From contig JALFHZ010000024.1 in the NCBI GenBank assembly GCA_022776445.1, positions 1 to 44,641 of the forward strand: a stretch of 44,641 nucleotides of DNA, given 5' to 3'. Origin of the DNA: Lachnospiraceae bacterium (lineage in GTDB: Bacteria; Bacillota; Clostridia; Lachnospirales; Lachnospiraceae). Of the stretch, positions 1 through 7,888 are shown in pieces. How positions within the stretch are numbered: position 1 is the stretch's first letter; each line of letters opens with the position of its first letter. The translations under genes and the position numbers were made by a program. The notes beneath the pieces were generated by a model. It saw nothing but the letters and a program-made list of their open reading frames with translations, did not search any database and was not told where the DNA came from.

Positions 1-42
1 AAGTTTCCTGGAAAAAGCTTCCTGGAAGAAAAGAAAACCCGG

Positions 43-71
43 TAGACAGGTCGGCGGACATCCTGTATACT
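43..71 (+). promoter_or_regulatory. Promoter and probable operator of the TetR gene
   Basis: TAGACA (43-48) and TATACT (66-71) are separated by exactly 17 bases, a good sigma-A promoter. Inside it lies an inverted repeat, ACAGG (46-50) and CCTGT (62-66), which covers the spacer and overlaps both boxes. That is where a TetR-type repressor would block its own transcription. Autoregulation is inferred. Confidence 0.6.
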
Positions 72-113
72 TGATCTCAGAGAGAATGTGATACGAAAAA
101 GAGGAGATCATCG

Positions 114-707
114 ATGACGGAATATACCCCGACCGGGAAGAAGGAAGAACTGCCGCGCCAGGACAGAACGAAATACAAGCTGGCAGATTCCATCAAGGCA
201 TGTATGAAGACGACACCGGTAGATAAGATTACGGTAAAAGATATTGTGGAAGGCTGCGGACTCACGCGTCAGACGTTTTACCGTAATTTTAAAGATAAAT
301 ATGATCTGATTAACTGGTATTTTGATAAGCTGGTGCTTCAGTCCTTTGAGCAGATCGGTATGGGGAATACGGTCGGTGAGACCCTGACTCAGAAGTTTGA
401 TTTCATTCGCAGCGAAAAAGCGTTTTTCACAGAGGCGTTTCGTTCCGACGATTACAATTCGGTGAAAGAGCATGATTTTGAACTGATCCTGCAGTTCTAT
501 AAGAACCTGATTGCAAGGAAGACCAGTCGCCCGCTGGGGGAGGAACTGGATTTTTTATTGGAGATGTACTGCCGCGGATCGGTATATATGACGGAGAAAT
601 GGGTGCTTGGAGGCATGAAGGATTCGTCTCGAAGGCTTTCAGATACGCTGGTGGATGCGATGCCGCCGAAGCTGGCCAAAGTGTTCGGTGAATTGGGGCT
701 GCTGTGA
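114..707 (+). CDS. TetR/AcrR family transcriptional regulator
   Basis: A 197-residue one-component regulator. The N-terminal helix-turn-helix spans roughly residues 20-70, with the typical ITVKDIVEGCGLTRQTFYRNF stretch in which the recognition helix ends in TFYRNFKDK. The C-terminal all-helical part (about 80-190) resembles the ligand domain of DhaS-like TetR proteins, which often sit beside dehydrogenase or dihydroxyacetone genes. The start ATG follows GAGGAGATC at good spacing. Downstream lies a hairpin with a T run and then a FucO-type dehydrogenase, the most likely target besides the gene itself. Ligand unknown. Family is clear; the regulatory link is inferred from position. Confidence 0.85.
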   Translation: MTEYTPTGKKEELPRQDRTKYKLADSIKACMKTTPVDKITVKDIVEGCGLTRQTFYRNFKDKYDLINWYFDKLVLQSFEQIGMGNTVGETLTQKFDFIRSEKAFFTEAFRSDDYNSVKEHDFELILQFYKNLIARKTSRPLGEELDFLLEMYCRGSVYMTEKWVLGGMKDSSRRLSDTLVDAMPPKLAKVFGELGLL

Positions 708-750
708 ATATGCACAAAGAAATATAGGTAAAGTGCACAAAGTTAATGGG

Positions 751-788
751 AAAGTGACAGATGATCAGATTTGTCACTTTCTTTTTTT
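751..788 (+). terminator. Rho-independent terminator after the TetR gene
   Basis: A perfect 9-bp inverted repeat, AAAGTGACA (751-759) and TGTCACTTT (772-780), is followed by a run of seven T (782-788). It separates the TetR gene from fucO. Just upstream, TGCACAAAG occurs twice (711-719, 734-742), a direct repeat of unknown meaning. Confidence 0.7.
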
Positions 789-814
789 ACCAGTTTTTGT
801 TAAAATTATATCAT
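786..814 (+). promoter_or_regulatory. Putative promoter of fucO
   Basis: TTTACC (786-791) and TATCAT (809-814) are spaced 17 bases, about 60 bases before the fucO start. Both boxes deviate from consensus, so this is a moderate call. Confidence 0.4.
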
Positions 815-874
815 AAGCCGAAGGGCAGGGGAACTGATTCATCATTAATTTGTTTTTGTAAAGAAGGAGAAAAA

Positions 875-2023
875 ATGGCAAACAGAATCGTATTGAATGA
901 GACATCTTATCATGGGAAAGGCGCGATTGCAGAGATCGCAAATGAGGCAAAAGCAAGAGGTTTTCAGAAAGCATTTGTATGTTCTGATCCGGATCTGATC
1001 AAGTTTAACGTAACGAAGAAAGTAACGGATGTGCTGGATGGCGCAGGTCTGGCTTACGAGATTTATTCCAATATTAAACCAAACCCGACGATTGAGAACG
1101 TGCAGACCGGTGTAGCTGCGTTTAAAGCTTCCGGTGCTGATTATATCGTAGCGATCGGCGGCGGTTCTTCCATGGATACTGCGAAAGCAATCGGCATTAT
1201 CATTACGAATCCGGAGTTTGAGGATGTGAGAAGCCTGGAAGGTGTTGCACCGACCAAGAATCCGTGCGTACCGATCATTGCAGTTCCGACTACCGCCGGT
1301 ACCGCAGCAGAGGTTACCATCAACTACGTTATCACCGATGTTGAGAAGAAACGCAAATTCGTTTGTGTAGATACGCATGATATTCCGGTTGTTGCAGTGA
1401 TTGACCCGGATATGATGGCAAGCATGCCGAAAGGCCTGACCGCTGCTACCGGTATGGATGCCCTGACTCATGCAATCGAGGGTTATATCACCAAGGGGGC
1501 GTGGGAGATGACCGATATGTTCCATCTGAAAGCAATTGAAATCATTGCTTCCTCCCTGCGCGGCGCTGTTGAGAATACTCCGGAAGGCAGAGAGGGTATG
1601 GCTCTTGGCCAGTATGTTGCGGGCATGGGCTTCTCCAATGTAGGTCTTGGCATTGTTCATTCCATGGCACATTCCCTGGGCGCAGTATATGACACTCCTC
1701 ATGGTGTAGGCAATGCAATCCTGCTGCCGACGATTATGGAGTACAACGCTCCGTTTACCGGTGAGAAGTACAAGTACATTGCGAAAGCTATGGGCGTAGA
1801 AGGTGTTGACGAAATGAGCCAGGAGGAGTACCGCAAAGCTGCTGTGGACGCGGTGAAGAAACTGTCCGCAGATGTAGGTATTCCGGCTGATCTGAAGGAG
1901 ATTGTAAAAGAAGAGGATCTGGATTTCCTGTCCGAGTCTGCATACGCAGATGCATGCCGTCCGGGTAACCCGAGAGATACCTCTGTGGAAGAGATTAAAG
2001 CACTGTACAAGTCTCTGATGTAA
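875..2023 (+). CDS. fucO: Iron-dependent alcohol dehydrogenase, lactaldehyde reductase FucO type
   Basis: A 382-residue group III metal-dependent alcohol dehydrogenase that closely follows E. coli FucO from the first residues (MANRIVLNET) to the end. FucO reduces lactaldehyde to 1,2-propanediol with NADH in anaerobic fucose and rhamnose breakdown. The nucleotide-binding motif GGGSSMD is at 95-101. The predicted Fe ligands are D195, H199, H262 and H276, one residue off the FucO positions. An upstream in-frame extension exists, but ATG 875 follows AAGAAGGAGA and gives the family's normal N-terminus. No fucose or rhamnose genes are in the window, so the enzyme may also serve other short aldehydes. 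Probably regulated by the adjacent TetR protein (inferred). Confidence 0.93.
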   Translation: MANRIVLNETSYHGKGAIAEIANEAKARGFQKAFVCSDPDLIKFNVTKKVTDVLDGAGLAYEIYSNIKPNPTIENVQTGVAAFKASGADYIVAIGGGSSMDTAKAIGIIITNPEFEDVRSLEGVAPTKNPCVPIIAVPTTAGTAAEVTINYVITDVEKKRKFVCVDTHDIPVVAVIDPDMMASMPKGLTAATGMDALTHAIEGYITKGAWEMTDMFHLKAIEIIASSLRGAVENTPEGREGMALGQYVAGMGFSNVGLGIVHSMAHSLGAVYDTPHGVGNAILLPTIMEYNAPFTGEKYKYIAKAMGVEGVDEMSQEEYRKAAVDAVKKLSADVGIPADLKEIVKEEDLDFLSESAYADACRPGNPRDTSVEEIKALYKSLM

Positions 2024-2046
2024 GGTTACAGATTGTAAAAAGGAAG

Positions 2047-2066
2047 GGGGAGCCAGACGGTTCCCC
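2047..2066. terminator. Hairpin between convergent fucO and OLD genes
   Basis: GGGGAGCC (2047-2054), loop AGAC, GGTTCCCC (2059-2066): an 8-bp stem with one G-U pair between two converging genes. There is no clear T run on either side, so termination efficiency is uncertain. Confidence 0.45.
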
Positions 2067-2098
2067 TGATTTATGCATAATTCTAAAGTAAGGATATG

Positions 2099-3949
2099 TT
2101 ATATCTTCCGGCTGTCAAAATATGCAAATGCATCAATCGCGTCCAGAATATCTTTAAAATCATCCCGCGGGGCCAGTTCCAGATAGCGTTTCAGCAGTTC
2201 GGTCTCATTCTGGCGGTAACGTCCGTAAAAAATATCATACAGGTTGTGTCCGCGCATATGGATCTTGAATTCTTCCATATGGGCTTTCAGGTCGTCGACG
2301 GAAAGGAGGTCGTGACCGAGCGCGTTGATCAGCTGCTGTCCGCTCTTGATCCGGTGCAGGTATTCCTTCCACTTCGTAAACAGAATCTCATAGAACTGAT
2401 CGGCACTTTCCACGATGCCAAGCTGCGCCATGATGTCGGGATTCAGGAAATAATTCTCAAAGGAATAATATTTCAGGATCAGTACGTTGCGGCGGCGGAC
2501 ACGGGGGAGCCGATCGACGTCTTCCTGTCCGCGCTCTTCATAATACTGGCAGAGCTGACTGGCAAGCAGTTCCGGATCTTTGCCGTCGCCGTCACGGATC
2601 ATCAGAAACTGATCCTTCAGATAGACCTGATTCATGTATTTTAAGTTCGCATAGGTCTTGATGTTTGTGCAGCTGTTGGTCGTGATGATGGAGATGCGTG
2701 CCGGACTTCCGTCATCGCAGGTCACATCGGAATAGTATTTCTCCAGAAGGAGCGGAAGGCGGCTTTTATCCTGGCGGCCTTCCACGATGAAGACAAAGCT
2801 TGCATTCATGAAATCGGCAGCGCCGTACCCCAGGTCATCCAGGATCGCGTCGATGTCGGCATTCTCACGGACAACCGAATAGTCTTGCGCATCCAGCACC
2901 ACCTGACGCAGCTGTCTGCGTGTGAAGTTGCTGATCATGGCAGGGGCATGTGTGGTGAAAATCACCTGATTTTTCTTGGAAAGCCGGTACAGGATGTCGC
3001 AGGCGGTTTTCTGCAGGGAAGGATGCAGAAACAGTTCCGGATATTCCACAATGATGATGCTTGGAATCCGGTTCTCATCTTCGATGTAGGTTTCCAGAAG
3101 TGAAAGCATATAGATGCTTTTCATGCCGTTGCCCAGGCGTTCGACCGGTTTCGTGAGCTGCTGCTGTTCGTGGCGGGCTTCCGCAGTTACATGGAACAGG
3201 GCGTCCGGATTGCAGGTCAGGGTAAACTGAATCTCCTCGTAACCGCCGTTTTTGCGATAGTTCTCGTTTACTTTTTCTGCAAAACCGCGCAGATTCAGCT
3301 GATACATCTTGTATTCCAGCAGACGGGCGGTCTCCGTCAGAAGCAGCTGTTCCGGGTTTTTCTGGTTGATCAGACCGATGCAGCTGAAGCACTGGTTGCA
3401 CTGCTTGGCAGGGTTGAACATGCAGGCATTGGAGCGCAGGCGGATCAGCTGCTGTTCGTCCTGAAACAGCAGGAGGTCTTCCTGAAATGTCTGCAGGTTG
3501 CGGCCGGTGTCGATAAAATAGATTTTCGGAAGCAGCTTCGGAATGTAGCGGTTATTTTTGCGGATTCCGTCGCTGTATCGGATCTCACGGTTCCAGTTGG
3601 CTGTAAAAGTGAACGAAAGCTGATGCTCCTGAAAGGAGGGCAGCTTGCTTTTAAAATCCCGCAGCCAGGCATCATAGCGCTTATATTGACTGATAATGCC
3701 ATAGGCGTGGAACAGGCGTAGATCTTCGTCTGAGACAGCGAGGGTCATGAAAATTTCAATATTCTGTTTTTTTTCGTTAAAATCCAGGTCTGTAATCGGA
3801 CATGTTCCCATGACAACACGAATTGCGTCCAGTATGCTGGTTTTTCCGGTGTTGTTCTGACCGACCAGAATCAGCGCCTGTTCAATGTCACGGATGTTCA
3901 GATCCCGGATGAATTTGAAATTGCGTATGTGGAGGGCTGTGATTTGCAT
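2099..3949 (-). CDS. OLD-family ATP-dependent endonuclease (ABC-type ATPase plus TOPRIM) with a cysteine cluster
   Basis: A 616-residue protein of the overcoming-lysogenization-defect family. The ATPase half has Walker A GQNNTGKT (30-37), an LGNGMKS signature-like motif (272-278), Walker B IIIVEYPELF (298-307) and the H-loop FTTHAP (H334). The TOPRIM nuclease half starts near residue 385 with FVFIVEGRQDK (E390) and IRDGDGKDP (D453, D455), the metal-binding acidic residues. Between the ATPase lobes is a cluster C176, C184, C187, C190 that could hold zinc or an Fe-S cluster; this is unusual for OLD proteins I know. The family includes P2 Old and GajA of the Gabija defence system. No UvrD-like GajB partner lies next to it, so a stand-alone OLD role in DNA repair or phage defence is more likely. 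The start follows AAAGAGG. Confidence 0.85.
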   Translation of the reverse strand: MQITALHIRNFKFIRDLNIRDIEQALILVGQNNTGKTSILDAIRVVMGTCPITDLDFNEKKQNIEIFMTLAVSDEDLRLFHAYGIISQYKRYDAWLRDFKSKLPSFQEHQLSFTFTANWNREIRYSDGIRKNNRYIPKLLPKIYFIDTGRNLQTFQEDLLLFQDEQQLIRLRSNACMFNPAKQCNQCFSCIGLINQKNPEQLLLTETARLLEYKMYQLNLRGFAEKVNENYRKNGGYEEIQFTLTCNPDALFHVTAEARHEQQQLTKPVERLGNGMKSIYMLSLLETYIEDENRIPSIIIVEYPELFLHPSLQKTACDILYRLSKKNQVIFTTHAPAMISNFTRRQLRQVVLDAQDYSVVRENADIDAILDDLGYGAADFMNASFVFIVEGRQDKSRLPLLLEKYYSDVTCDDGSPARISIITTNSCTNIKTYANLKYMNQVYLKDQFLMIRDGDGKDPELLASQLCQYYEERGQEDVDRLPRVRRRNVLILKYYSFENYFLNPDIMAQLGIVESADQFYEILFTKWKEYLHRIKSGQQLINALGHDLLSVDDLKAHMEEFKIHMRGHNLYDIFYGRYRQNETELLKRYLELAPRDDFKDILDAIDAFAYFDSRKI

Positions 3950-4000
3950 AAGGTACCTCTTTGAAAAGAAAAGTTTTCGAAGCCATATCCCGTTAAGATT

Positions 4001-4029
4001 AGTATAAAAAAGTACTTAAAAAAATGCAA
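4001..4029 (-). promoter_or_regulatory. Promoter of the OLD nuclease gene
   Basis: On the minus strand, TTGCAT (complement of 4024-4029) and TATACT (complement of 4001-4006) are 17 bases apart, about 50 bases before the start codon. Confidence 0.6.
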
Positions 4030-4041
4030 CTGAAATGCCTC

Positions 4042-4070
4042 TTTCCATTTTTTTAAGTTTCGAATATAAT
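4042..4070 (+). promoter_or_regulatory. Promoter of the Sir2-like/hisHF/ung/uppP operon
   Basis: TTTCCA (4042-4047) and a consensus TATAAT (4065-4070), spacer 17, about 70 bases before the first gene. It is back to back with the OLD promoter. Confidence 0.55.
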
Positions 4071-4140
4071 GATACCAGGGTCAAAAGGTCATAGACATGA
4101 GAAAGCAATATCATTGAACATACCGAGGAAGGAACACATC

Positions 4141-4911
4141 ATGGATACAGCAGCATGGAAGATACGTCTGGACTCCTGCAGGAAGGTGCTGGTGGGACTG
4201 GGCGAAGAGTGGCGGATCGGGGATGATCCGGAGAAAAGAAAGACTGTTTTAAAGGCATATGAGGCGCTTTATCAGCTTCTGAAGGATAAAGATTATTTTA
4301 TTATTACCATGGCGACGGATGCAGTGATTTACGAGACGTTGCTGGGGAGCCGGACGGAGACGGCAGTTTCGTCCGACCGGGTACATGGAGAATTATTTTC
4401 TTGTACTGCAGATGAGGCGATGATGGCAAAGATGGATCAGATTTTTCCTGTGAAGGAACAGCCGAAGGACACCCGCTGGCAACGGATTGTGGCACCCTGC
4501 GGCAATGAGACATGGCGTCAGTGTTCGGCAGGGTGCACGAAGGATATCTGGGAACCCGGTGAGATTCCGGATGATATCTGCCCGCACTGCGGAGCGCCGT
4601 TGACCGGCAATACGATGGAAGCGTCTCCTTATATCGAGGAAGGCTATCTGCCGCAGTGGAGCCGGTATACCCGCTGGCTGACCGGGACACTGAATCAGGA
4701 ATTGCTGATTCTGGAACTGGGCGTGGGATTTTCCAAACCGGGTGTGATCCGCTTCCCGTTTGAGAAAACAGCATTTTTTAATCAGAAAGCATTTTTGTAT
4801 CGGGTGCATCCGGTTCTCCCGCAGATCACAGAAGAACTGCATGGACGCGCCGAGGGCATCGCGGAGCCGTCGGTTGCCTGGATACGGAATATTTCGGAGG
4901 TGACAGTATGA
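4141..4911 (+). CDS. Divergent Sir2-like (sirtuin-fold) protein, probably catalytically altered
   Basis: A 256-residue protein with sirtuin-like landmarks: a possible zinc site C128, C132, C147, C150 (the last two in CPHCGAPL) and a late LELGVGFSKPG stretch (191-201) like the LELGVGYNTPG segment of bacterial Sir2-family proteins. The N-terminal region that should carry GAGxS reads VLVGLGEEW (17-24), and the TTNVDHQ-like stretch reads IITMATDAV (54-62), so the usual NAD-loop serine and the Asp-His motif appear lost. It may therefore bind a nucleotide without deacetylating, or be an inactive relative. The start ATG follows GAGGAAGG; an upstream extension is less likely. It overlaps hisH by 4 bases, so the two are translationally coupled. 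Family call from remembered motifs, not a search. Confidence 0.5.
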   Translation: MDTAAWKIRLDSCRKVLVGLGEEWRIGDDPEKRKTVLKAYEALYQLLKDKDYFIITMATDAVIYETLLGSRTETAVSSDRVHGELFSCTADEAMMAKMDQIFPVKEQPKDTRWQRIVAPCGNETWRQCSAGCTKDIWEPGEIPDDICPHCGAPLTGNTMEASPYIEEGYLPQWSRYTRWLTGTLNQELLILELGVGFSKPGVIRFPFEKTAFFNQKAFLYRVHPVLPQITEELHGRAEGIAEPSVAWIRNISEVTV

Positions 4912-5513
4912 TTGCGATTATTGATTATGACGCAGGTAATTTAAAAAGTGTGGAGAAAGCACTGGTGACCCTGGGAGAACAGCCGGTGATTACGCGCAGC
5001 CGGGAGATGCTTCTGGCGGCGGATAAGGTGATTTTGCCGGGGGTCGGTTCCTTTGGGGATGCCATGGGAAGACTGAAGCAGTATGGACTGGTGGATGTGA
5101 TTCACCAGGTGGTGGACAAGGGGACTCCGTTTCTCGGTATCTGCCTGGGACTGCAGCTTCTGTTTGAGCGCAGCGACGAGAGCATGGGAGTGGAAGGGCT
5201 TGGCGTGCTGAAGGGAGAGATTCTGCGGATTCCGGACTGCGAGGGGCTGAAGATTCCGCATATGGGCTGGAATTCACTGGAGATTCGTCCGGGAACCAGG
5301 CTGTTTGCGGGTGTGGAGAATGGTTCCTATGTTTATTTTGTGCATTCTTATTATCTGAAAGCGGCTGACACATCAATCGTAGCGGCTTCCACGGAGTACA
5401 GTACGCACATCCACGCGGCGGTGGAAAGCGGCAATGTCTTTGCCTGTCAGTTCCATCCGGAAAAGAGCAGCGACGTGGGTCTTCAGATTCTGAAAAATTT
5501 TATCAGCCTGTGA
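4908..5513 (+). CDS. hisH: Imidazole glycerol phosphate synthase glutaminase subunit HisH
   Basis: A 201-residue class I glutamine amidotransferase that releases ammonia from glutamine and passes it to HisF for the fifth step of histidine synthesis. The oxyanion strand PGVGSFGDAM, the nucleophile motif GICLGLQLLFE and the C-terminal FHPEKSS (His and Glu of the triad) are all visible, as is the N-terminal IIDYDAGNLKSV. Length is normal. It starts inside the stop of the Sir2-like gene (ATGA overlap) and is followed 25 bases later by hisF. The rest of the histidine pathway is not in the window, so this organism splits its his genes. Confidence 0.96.
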   Translation: MIAIIDYDAGNLKSVEKALVTLGEQPVITRSREMLLAADKVILPGVGSFGDAMGRLKQYGLVDVIHQVVDKGTPFLGICLGLQLLFERSDESMGVEGLGVLKGEILRIPDCEGLKIPHMGWNSLEIRPGTRLFAGVENGSYVYFVHSYYLKAADTSIVAASTEYSTHIHAAVESGNVFACQFHPEKSSDVGLQILKNFISL

Positions 5514-5538
5514 CGGATAGGGCAGAAGGGAGCAGCAT

Positions 5539-6300
5539 ATGTTTACGAAGAGAATTATCCCATGCCTGGATGTGAACAACGGCCGGGTGGTAAAAGGTGT
5601 CAATTTTGTAAATCTGCGGGATGCCGGTGATCCGGTGGAGATTGCGGCGGCCTATGATAAGGCAGGCGCGGATGAACTGGTTTTTCTGGATATTACGGCA
5701 TCTTCCGATGCACGTGAGACGGTGGTGGATATGGTACGCCGGGTGGCGGAAAAAGTATTTATCCCATTTACGGTGGGCGGCGGGATCCGCACTGTGGAGG
5801 ATTTCCGGAAACTGCTTCGGGAAGGTGCGGATAAGATTTCCATCAATTCCTCTGCGATCAATACTCCGGAGCTGATTTCCAATGCAGCCGACAAGTTTGG
5901 AAGACAGTGTGTGGTCGTGGCGATTGACGCGCGGAGAAGACCGGATGGTTCCGGATGGAACGTGTTTAAAAACGGAGGAAGGATTGACACCGGTCTGGAT
6001 GCTGTGGAATGGGCGATGAAAGCAGACTCTCTGGGAGCCGGAGAAATCCTTCTGACCAGCATGGACGCGGATGGAACAAAGGCAGGATACGATACGGAAC
6101 TGACAGCTCTGATTGCAGAGCATGTATCGGTTCCGGTGATTGCCTCCGGAGGTGCGGGAACGATGGAGCATTTTTATGACGCACTGACAGAAGGCAAAGC
6201 GGATGCAGCACTGGCCGCATCTCTGTTCCACTATAAGGAACTGGAGATCCGTGATCTGAAGCAGTATCTGCGGAAAAGAGGCATTTCTGTTCGCCTGTAG
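5539..6300 (+). CDS. hisF: Imidazole glycerol phosphate synthase cyclase subunit HisF
   Basis: A 253-residue TIM barrel that condenses PRFAR with ammonia to give imidazole glycerol phosphate and AICAR, in a complex with HisH. The start [20 protein letters not shown] carries the first catalytic Asp; VVAIDARR carries the second. The phosphate-binding glycines GGGIRT and ASGGAG are present. Length matches the family. It sits between hisH and ung in one transcript; pairing with hisH confirms the assignment. Confidence 0.97.
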   Translation: MFTKRIIPCLDVNNGRVVKGVNFVNLRDAGDPVEIAAAYDKAGADELVFLDITASSDARETVVDMVRRVAEKVFIPFTVGGGIRTVEDFRKLLREGADKISINSSAINTPELISNAADKFGRQCVVVAIDARRRPDGSGWNVFKNGGRIDTGLDAVEWAMKADSLGAGEILLTSMDADGTKAGYDTELTALIAEHVSVPVIASGGAGTMEHFYDALTEGKADAALAASLFHYKELEIRDLKQYLRKRGISVRL

Positions 6301-6321
6301 GGAGAAGAAAGCGAGGCATAT

Positions 6322-6996
6322 ATGGGAGCAATTGCAAATGACTGGCTGGGGCCGCTGAGCGGAGAGTTCAAAAAGCCCTATTACAAGAAACTGTATGAGA
6401 CGGTGCTGCATGAGTATCAGACGCGGCAGATTTTTCCGGCAGCGGATGATATTTTTAAGGCATTTGAGTTTACGCCGCTTTCCGAAGTCAAGGTGGTAAT
6501 TCTGGGGCAGGACCCTTATCACAATGTGGGGCAGGCACACGGGCTCTGCTTTTCGGTCAAGCCGGATGTGGAGATTCCGCCGTCTCTGGTCAATATTTAT
6601 CAGGAACTTCATGATGATCTGGGCTGCTACATACCGAACAACGGTTATCTGGTCAAATGGGCAAAGCAGGGAGTCATGATGCTGAACACGGTTCTGACGG
6701 TGCGTGCCCATGCGGCCAATTCCCATCGCGGCATCGGCTGGGAGGAATTTACCGACGCCGCCATCCGGATTCTGAATGAACAGGACCGGCCGATTGTATT
6801 TATTCTGTGGGGAAGACCGGCACAGATGAAGAAAGCCATGCTGAACAACCCGAAGCATCTGATTCTGGAGGCACCGCATCCGAGTCCGCTTTCCGCGTAT
6901 CGCGGATTTTTCGGCAGCAGACCGTTCAGCAAGACCAATGCGTTTCTGGAAGCCAATGGTCTGACACCGATTGACTGGCAGATTGAGAATGTTTAG
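6322..6996 (+). CDS. ung: Uracil-DNA glycosylase, family 1
   Basis: A 224-residue base-excision repair enzyme that removes uracil from DNA. The catalytic water-activating motif [18 protein letters not shown] and the minor-groove loop [18 protein letters not shown] are both intact; [14 protein letters not shown] lies between. Length is typical. It is co-transcribed with hisF (21 bases upstream) and uppP (11 bases downstream); the grouping seems to be an operon of convenience rather than one pathway. Confidence 0.97.
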   Translation: MGAIANDWLGPLSGEFKKPYYKKLYETVLHEYQTRQIFPAADDIFKAFEFTPLSEVKVVILGQDPYHNVGQAHGLCFSVKPDVEIPPSLVNIYQELHDDLGCYIPNNGYLVKWAKQGVMMLNTVLTVRAHAANSHRGIGWEEFTDAAIRILNEQDRPIVFILWGRPAQMKKAMLNNPKHLILEAPHPSPLSAYRGFFGSRPFSKTNAFLEANGLTPIDWQIENV

Positions 6997-7007
6997 GAGA
7001 ACAAGTT

Positions 7008-7841
7008 ATGGATATGATTGAATTATTGAAGGTGCTCGTGCTCGGTATTGTGGAAGGATTTACGGAGTGGCTCCCGATCAGCAGTACGGGTCATATGATT
7101 CTGGTGGATGAGCTGATTCATCTGAATGTGACTGAGGATTTTAAAAATGTATTTCTGGTTGTCATTCAGCTGGGGGCAATTCTGGCGGTTGTGATGCTGT
7201 ATTTTCATAAGCTGAATCCCTTTGATCCGGGAAAAAGTGCAGGTGCCAGGCGCGCCACGGTTCATCTCTGGATTAAGATTGTAATCGCCTGCATTCCGGC
7301 AGCGGTGTTCGGCCTGCTGCTGGATGACTGGATGGAGGCACACCTGTACAACGGTTATGTGGTGTCGGCAGCTCTGATTGTATATGGCATTCTGTTTATC
7401 ATGCTGGAGAACCGGAATCAATACACAGAATTCCCGATCCAGCGTGTGACTCAGATTTCCTATCAGACGGCTCTCTATATCGGCATGTTTCAGGTGCTGT
7501 CCCTGATCCCGGGGACATCCCGCTCCGGTTCAACGATTCTGGGAGCAATGATCCTGGGCTGTTCCCGCGGGGCGGCAGCGGAGTTTTCCTTCTTTCTGGG
7601 AGTTCCGGTCATGTTCGGAGCCAGCTTCTTAAAGCTTGTGAAATACGGTTTTCACTTTACAGGAGCGGAACTGATCTATCTGCTGGCCGGCATGGTGATT
7701 GCATTTGTGGTATCGGTCTATTCGATCAAGTTTCTGATGGGGTATATCAAGCGTAATGATTTCAAATTCTTCGGTTATTACCGGATTGTGCTTGGCGTGA
7801 TTGTGATTGCCTATTTTACGGTGACGGCGCTTCTGGCATAG
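7008..7841 (+). CDS. uppP: Undecaprenyl-diphosphate phosphatase (BacA/UppP)
   Basis: A 277-residue integral membrane phosphatase that recycles undecaprenyl pyrophosphate for peptidoglycan and teichoic acid synthesis and gives some bacitracin tolerance. The two signature regions are present: [15 protein letters not shown] near residues 16-30 and [10 protein letters not shown] near 166-175. Seven or eight hydrophobic segments span the protein. The start follows AGGAGAAC closely after ung. Length is normal for the family. Confidence 0.96.
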   Translation: MDMIELLKVLVLGIVEGFTEWLPISSTGHMILVDELIHLNVTEDFKNVFLVVIQLGAILAVVMLYFHKLNPFDPGKSAGARRATVHLWIKIVIACIPAAVFGLLLDDWMEAHLYNGYVVSAALIVYGILFIMLENRNQYTEFPIQRVTQISYQTALYIGMFQVLSLIPGTSRSGSTILGAMILGCSRGAAAEFSFFLGVPVMFGASFLKLVKYGFHFTGAELIYLLAGMVIAFVVSVYSIKFLMGYIKRNDFKFFGYYRIVLGVIVIAYFTVTALLA

Positions 7842-7888
7842 GGAAACAATGTAAGGTGAGGGGTTTACAGACAGAAAGGTTCTAGCGG

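Noticed and set aside
761-874. Longer FucO starting at 761
   Set aside because: This extension runs through the TetR terminator hairpin and the putative promoter; ATG 875 has a good ribosome site and gives the family N-terminus.
2885-3721. Open frames on the + strand opposite the OLD gene
   Set aside because: They have no ribosome sites or recognisable domains and are antisense shadows of a well-supported gene.
2099-3949. A Gabija defence system
   Set aside because: The OLD-type nuclease resembles GajA in layout, but the neighbouring genes are fucO and a Sir2-like gene; no UvrD-like helicase (GajB) is adjacent on either strand.
4141-4911. A Sir2-based defence pair with the adjacent OLD ATPase
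   Set aside because: Although a Sir2-like gene and an ATPase are neighbours, they are divergent with separate promoters, the Sir2-like gene is coupled to hisH, and its catalytic residues look lost.
5503-6879. A 458-residue minus-strand frame across hisF and ung
   Set aside because: It lies opposite two certain genes; its residue make-up (many His, Arg and Cys, no domain) is that of an antisense shadow.
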